NCBI RefSeq assembly: GCF_009363275.1
Contig: NZ_CP045324.1
Span: 1,240,001 to 1,304,000, forward strand
Origin: Marinobacter sp. THAF197a
GTDB taxonomy: Bacteria > Pseudomonadota > Gammaproteobacteria > Pseudomonadales > Oleiphilaceae
DNA: 64,000 bases
Reading direction: 5' to 3'
Shown: piece by piece, positions 59,988 to 64,000 of the stretch
How positions within the stretch are numbered: the first letter of the stretch is position 1
Layout of the letters: the number at the start of each line of letters is the position of its first letter
The notes under the pieces: model-generated
The model's database searches: none
What the model saw: the letters and a program-made list of their open reading frames with translations, nothing else
What the model was told of the DNA's origin: nothing
Position numbers and translations under genes: made by a program

Positions 59988-62967
59988 TACCTTTGATACT
60001 TTCCGCTTCAAGCAACTGGTCTTCGTTAACAGTGCGGCCTATGCATACACCCAGATTCGCATCGATCAGCACACAGCGCTTTTTGGCGAGAACAACCTGG
60101 GCAAGACCTCCATGCTCAACGCCCTTAAGCTGTTTCTCCTGCCGGAGGTCAATTTCCGAAACTGCGGCAGCAAGTTCAACTTTCGGGGTACCAACGGCAA
60201 TCTCTACGACGGGATGGCGAGCTTTCGCTACTACTTCCCGGAAGACCGCGCCTTCATCATACTTGAGGCTGAGAACCCCCACGGTGACTTTTGTATTGTC
60301 CTGCATCGTGGCGGTGCCACCGATAAGATGGAGTACGCCCGCCTGGTGGTGCCTTGCCCTTATGCAAGGCTCGAAGCGCTATTCTGGGATGTCGATGCTG
60401 GCGGGGACGGCGGAATCGGCGCTCCGGTCGAGAGCATGACCCTGCAAGGGGTGAAAACGGTACTGCGTGAGATGGGCGGTGAGCCGCTGGGTGACCCGAA
60501 AACAATTCTGGAGCGCCTGTTCACCAACCAGCCCTATGACAAGAAGGCCGGACGTTACAGCCTGCTCCCCCTGCGTAATGGCGCCGGCAAGCGAGAAATG
60601 GATGCATGGCGCAAGCTCGTGCACCTCGCATTCGATATCTCCGCGTCGGACGAGCGCACCTTGCCGGATACCCTGGCTACCATCATCGAGGGCCAGAAGA
60701 GCCGGAAAGAAGAAGAGTTGCAGCTCGACCTCAATGCTATCGTAGAAGAGGCATACCAGCTTCGTGAGGAAGGCGACCGCATCACTCGCATCCGCAACGC
60801 CTCCGACAGCTGGAACAAATTCGACGAAAGGTTCCAGGTTGAGACGCAACTGCGCAGCCAAACGGCCAAGGCGTATGCGGATCTTAATGAAAGTGTTGAA
60901 ATTGAGGAGGAGCGTCTGAAGGAGGCGCTGGAGACAGCCTCCCGCGCCCTCACGGAGGTCGAAAACCGAGCAGAAGCCCTTGATAGAATCAAGCGCGACT
61001 GCGATAAGGCGGTCACCAAGACCGATGCCGAGGTCGGGGCCAACCGGAGGCTGGTAGAGGACCTACGCAAGGACATCAATGCGGCATATGCCACTCTGAA
61101 CGAGTTCCCTGACGGCACGCCTCGCCAGGAAATCATCAAAAGCCTCGATGAGCATATTGACCAGCAGTCGCAAACCATCAAGGGCTACGACGACAAGGCT
61201 GTAGCCCAACAGGATTACACCCGGACCTGTGAGCGACTGGACAAAAATATGCGCATCGCCAAACAACTGGATGAGCAGCTCACCAATCGCACCCCAACCC
61301 TGCTGGACGACCTCACCGTGAGTGATGCCAGTATCTTAAACTCCCTGAACCGCTCACTGGGCACCACCCATGGAGTGCTCACCCAAGAGCAGAAACAAGC
61401 ATTCACTCAGTTCAGTCAACAGTTTCTGTCAGAAGATGGCCACTTGGTGTTAGGCGACCCTCAGGAGGGCATCGCTCTAAGTGATATTCGCTACCAGGAA
61501 TATAACGCCGAAAAAACCCGCGAAGACCTGCAGGGCCGTTTGGACGAATTGAATGCAACAATTGCCCAGGATAAGAAACAGCGCGACAAACTCTTGGAAG
61601 AGGCGACCATGGGCCCCGAGGAAATAGCTCGGCGCCGCAACCGGGCAGAGAAGGAACTCAGCAATGCTCAGAAGGACAAGAACGCGCTGAACGCCCTCGA
61701 TGCTAATCTACAGAAGTTGGATAGCAAAGAAGGCGAACTGCGGGAAAAAGAGGAAACACTTGAAGAGCTAAAGCGCCAGTACGGCATAGCTGATGTCCAG
61801 TGGAAGGAGGCGGATGAAAAACGCCAGAAAGCGGCGCAGGACCATAAAAATATTCACGGTCAGGCACAGCAGACGCGATCGATCCGGCAGCGCCTCGACC
61901 GCATCGGCAAGGATGCCAACAATGTCTTCGAAGGGCGCCACAAGGTGATCGAACCGACCCCTTGCGAGGTCAGCGAGGCCAATATCGAGGCCCTTGAGAG
62001 GAGTGTCGATGAGCTGAGCGCCCAGCGCAACAAGGTTCACGATCAGCTCCGTAAGCTGCTCACCATGAGCATCCTGCCCAACACAGACAGCCAGGCCCAC
62101 CTCAGCTCTTTCACCAGTGATCAGGTGGCCGAGTTCCACGAGCAGCTCAAGGCGGTGTTCGACAACCTCGACACCCAAGAGGCGAACTACCGCCATCAGG
62201 TCGATCGCCACAATAAGACCACACACTCCCAGGTCGAGATCCTGCGCAGCGCCAAACAACTGGTGGCCGCCTTCATCAGCGGGATCAACGCTGAAATGGG
62301 ACAGTTCTCGATTTCTGATCTGGAGGAGGTGCGGGTGGACTACAAGCTTCACCCACGCTTTGAGCAGCTCCTGGCCGACCTTGAGAAGGCCGATCTCCTA
62401 AGCGACGAACTGCAGGACAACAAGGTCTACGAACAACTGAAGGCCTTCCAGGCCGATTTTTTCAACGCGGACGCCCGGCGTACAGGCATCCTGCTCAGCC
62501 TCGACAAGATCCTGGCTGGCGTGCATTACAAGTACCGAAAACGCGGCGAGGAAGGCTGGACGACGAATGCCCAGTCTAATGGCACGACCATGATGATCAC
62601 TACTAACCTGCTCTCGGTGCTGATGTCGCGCCTGATGGACGGTGACGCCCAGGTGACCATGCCACTGGTCATGGACGAATTTGGCTCTCTGGCCACCCAA
62701 AACATGCGCACCGCTCGCCAGATAGCCGAGCAGCACGGCTACTGCCTGTTCGTGGCCAATCCCAACCGAGACTCGAAGATTACTCAGGTGCTCGGCAACT
62801 ACGTCCACCTCGGCCTGTTCCATGCCACCCAGGCCTATGCAGAGAACCGCACTGTCGTGCACCACGGCCTCTACGAGTCACTCGCCCGCAAGGGGACCCT
62901 CACTAGACAGGCGGCAGACACCCAGATTGAAGGACCGCCCCTTTCGAAAGAGGAAGCTGACCTGTGA
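59971..62967 (+). CDS. SMC-like ATPase of a Wadjet/MksBEFG-like system (JetC-like)
   Basis: 998 residues. Walker A GENNLGKTS is at 39-47, in a head typical of JetC/MukB-type proteins (FNFRGTNGNLYDGMASFRYYF). Two long coiled coils (about 225-420 and 500-660, more beyond) flank a hinge-like region, and the C-terminal head has a signature-like QSNGTTMM (868-875) and Walker B VMDEFGS (900-906). It loads onto and extrudes DNA, sensing small closed plasmids. ATG 59971 lies within the upstream gene, with AAGGAGG as its ribosome site. The next start overlaps the stop (GTGA). Confidence 0.85.
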   Translation: MNLGFDTFDTFRFKQLVFVNSAAYAYTQIRIDQHTALFGENNLGKTSMLNALKLFLLPEVNFRNCGSKFNFRGTNGNLYDGMASFRYYFPEDRAFIILEAENPHGDFCIVLHRGGATDKMEYARLVVPCPYARLEALFWDVDAGGDGGIGAPVESMTLQGVKTVLREMGGEPLGDPKTILERLFTNQPYDKKAGRYSLLPLRNGAGKREMDAWRKLVHLAFDISASDERTLPDTLATIIEGQKSRKEEELQLDLNAIVEEAYQLREEGDRITRIRNASDSWNKFDERFQVETQLRSQTAKAYADLNESVEIEEERLKEALETASRALTEVENRAEALDRIKRDCDKAVTKTDAEVGANRRLVEDLRKDINAAYATLNEFPDGTPRQEIIKSLDEHIDQQSQTIKGYDDKAVAQQDYTRTCERLDKNMRIAKQLDEQLTNRTPTLLDDLTVSDASILNSLNRSLGTTHGVLTQEQKQAFTQFSQQFLSEDGHLVLGDPQEGIALSDIRYQEYNAEKTREDLQGRLDELNATIAQDKKQRDKLLEEATMGPEEIARRRNRAEKELSNAQKDKNALNALDANLQKLDSKEGELREKEETLEELKRQYGIADVQWKEADEKRQKAAQDHKNIHGQAQQTRSIRQRLDRIGKDANNVFEGRHKVIEPTPCEVSEANIEALERSVDELSAQRNKVHDQLRKLLTMSILPNTDSQAHLSSFTSDQVAEFHEQLKAVFDNLDTQEANYRHQVDRHNKTTHSQVEILRSAKQLVAAFISGINAEMGQFSISDLEEVRVDYKLHPRFEQLLADLEKADLLSDELQDNKVYEQLKAFQADFFNADARRTGILLSLDKILAGVHYKYRKRGEEGWTTNAQSNGTTMMITTNLLSVLMSRLMDGDAQVTMPLVMDEFGSLATQNMRTARQIAEQHGYCLFVANPNRDSKITQVLGNYVHLGLFHATQAYAENRTVVHHGLYESLARKGTLTRQAADTQIEGPPLSKEEADL

Positions 62968-64000
62968 ATATCAAGTCGCCGTTCGTGCTCAAGCAGATCA
63001 TCGAGCACCGTCAACTCTTCACCCAACTGGTGGCGTACATAGAAGAACACGACGGGGATGTAGAGATCCCCTCCAGGCTCTACCGTTTGATTGTTCGCCA
63101 GGCTATCCAGACAGAAGCAACCCAGGGCAATAACCGCGAATGCGAACGCCTCCGCTACACCCTTTCGGAAGAGAACCTGTTGCGTGAGCGGCTGATCATC
63201 AGGAAAGATCCTGCTCGCGGCACATTGGTGCTGGCCCCCTTCGTCGTCGACATGCTGCGCCACTTTGATATCGGGCGCATGCGAGGGTTGAGCCAGGCAG
63301 AGCTTGAGGATCTACGTGACGGCCTCAACCAGAGCCTATCGGCCTTCCAAGAGAGGCCAATCGACCTGAAAAACGACGATTTCACAGATGAGCTGCGCCT
63401 GCTCAGGCGTCGGATACAGGACACTCTCGGCAAGATGCAGGAAAGCATCGCGGCACTCGAAGCTCAAGGGGATCACCTGGCGGATCAGGTGGAACAACAG
63501 GACGTAGGCAGCCTCGAAGGTGCGGCGGAAACCCGCAAGGCCCTAGAGAATATAAACCATATCTACCAGCGATATATTCTGCCAGCACTCGAATTCCTAG
63601 ACCCCAAGACACGTTTCAAGAAAGGCGTGCCGGCGATCACTGCTATACGCCGAATCGCTAGACTAGCCGGAGAAAGTGGCCATCCGGCGCTTAATGAGGA
63701 GATGCAGCTCTCAGCCAATGCCATACAGAGCTATGTCAAGGATATCGATTCTCTGCGCCTTTCACTTGAGCGCTATGTTCGTCAGGATCGGCAGCAGCGA
63801 CAGCAATACGACGCCATCGAGCGAGCCTTCAATACCATCCGGCTCGCCACGGAGGAGCGTCACGACGATAGCTTCCGAAATCTCTACATTCCCGTTCGTC
63901 ACGCTGCCATCCAGTCTCCAGGTACTTTCTTGGGAATCAAACGCATGCGCTTTGCCCGCCTGGACTGGCATGACATCGACCACAGGGCAGATATTGAGGA
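62964..64000 (+). CDS. Probable kleisin-like subunit of the Wadjet-like system (JetA/MksF-like), truncated by window edge
   Basis: Open from GTG 62964 to the window end, 345 codons with no stop. Residues about 1-105 look like winged-helix domains (FVLKQIIEHRQLFTQLVAYIEE...LRYTLSEENLLRERLIIRKD), followed by long charged helices with coiled-coil character (about 110-300), as in MksF/JetA kleisin-type subunits. The GTG overlaps the SMC gene stop, with GAGGAAG 8 bases upstream. I assign it by position and secondary-structure pattern, not by a clear motif. A small JetB/MksE-like gene would be expected next, outside the window. Confidence 0.75.
   Translation, partial: MNIKSPFVLKQIIEHRQLFTQLVAYIEEHDGDVEIPSRLYRLIVRQAIQTEATQGNNRECERLRYTLSEENLLRERLIIRKDPARGTLVLAPFVVDMLRHFDIGRMRGLSQAELEDLRDGLNQSLSAFQERPIDLKNDDFTDELRLLRRRIQDTLGKMQESIAALEAQGDHLADQVEQQDVGSLEGAAETRKALENINHIYQRYILPALEFLDPKTRFKKGVPAITAIRRIARLAGESGHPALNEEMQLSANAIQSYVKDIDSLRLSLERYVRQDRQQRQQYDAIERAFNTIRLATEERHDDSFRNLYIPVRHAAIQSPGTFLGIKRMRFARLDWHDIDHRADIE

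Larger units (their letters stand above)
32351..64000. mobile_element. Integrated genomic island carrying defence systems (right end outside window)
   Basis: The left boundary is a tRNA-Pro 3' fragment next to a tyrosine integrase. Inside are an AlpA regulator, a DUF3987 protein, phage-type recombination genes, a rolling-circle Rep, an intact IS256-family element, an IS remnant and three defence systems. Many genes are visibly more AT-rich than the core genes to the left. At least 31.6 kb is present; the right boundary, expected to carry the intact tRNA-Pro(GGG), is not in the window. Confidence 0.85.

Noticed and set aside
59124..64000. Housekeeping MukBEF
   Set aside because: MukB is much longer and has no TOPRIM partner; the island setting and nuclease subunit favour a defence-type condensin.

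Overview
The window looks like the chromosome of a marine gammaproteobacterium, most likely Marinobacter or a close relative. The evidence is the core gene order thrS-infC-rpmI-rplT-pheS-pheT-ihfA-merR, a DUF1329/YCF48/RND cluster, a TAXI-type TRAP transporter fused into one permease, and moderately high G+C in the left half. The genus is inferred from gene content and protein style; no database was searched.

Bases 1 to about 32,340 are ordinary core genome. They hold a partial coiled-coil protein, NAD kinase, a metallophosphoesterase, a rhomboid-like protein, a strong Fur-box-like site ahead of the DUF1315 and DUF2797 genes, aminopeptidase N, the DUF1329/YCF48/RND trio, the TRAP transporter, the translation operon (infC has an ATT start), a DUF2892 gene divergent from a Crp/Fnr regulator, glycerate kinase, an Lrp-family regulator divergent from a bifunctional PutA, a patch of REP-like repeats, an MFS transporter and a PagP-like outer-membrane barrel.

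From 32,351 the window is an integrated element that runs off the right edge. It begins with the 3' 45 bp of a tRNA-Pro(GGG) gene, cut at the anticodon loop, followed by a tyrosine integrase. The intact tRNA should therefore lie beyond base 64,000. The left part of the element carries an AlpA regulator with a DUF3987 protein (AT-rich), a phage-like recombination module (DUF932, YqaJ exonuclease, Gp3-like protein) preceded by tandem RNA-like hairpins, small accessory genes (PIN/NYN-like, PD-(D/E)XK-like), an intact IS256-family insertion with an 8-bp target duplication, and a rolling-circle Rep gene.

From 45,315 to the edge, nine co-directional reading frames form a stacked defence island. First come a SNF2 helicase, a beta-class DNA methyltransferase and a type III Res-like helicase-nuclease. 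Next is an OLD-family ATPase/TOPRIM nuclease coupled to a UvrD helicase (Gabija-like). Last is a Wadjet/MksBEFG-like condensin in the unusual order JetD-JetC-(JetA-like), cut by the window edge. Most junctions within each system are overlapping start/stop codons, suggesting translational coupling.

The most striking observation is in the methyltransferase. A 144-bp remnant of an IS256 element, a multiple of three and with no native codon apparently lost, splits the gene into an 850-residue catalytic part and a 195-residue tail. The tail is now fused in frame to the transposase start codon, and the remnant has a Shine-Dalgarno sequence that the intact IS copy in this window lacks. The gene may thus survive as a two-polypeptide enzyme. 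The rearranged Wadjet-like cluster is the best candidate for an undescribed variant of a known system.
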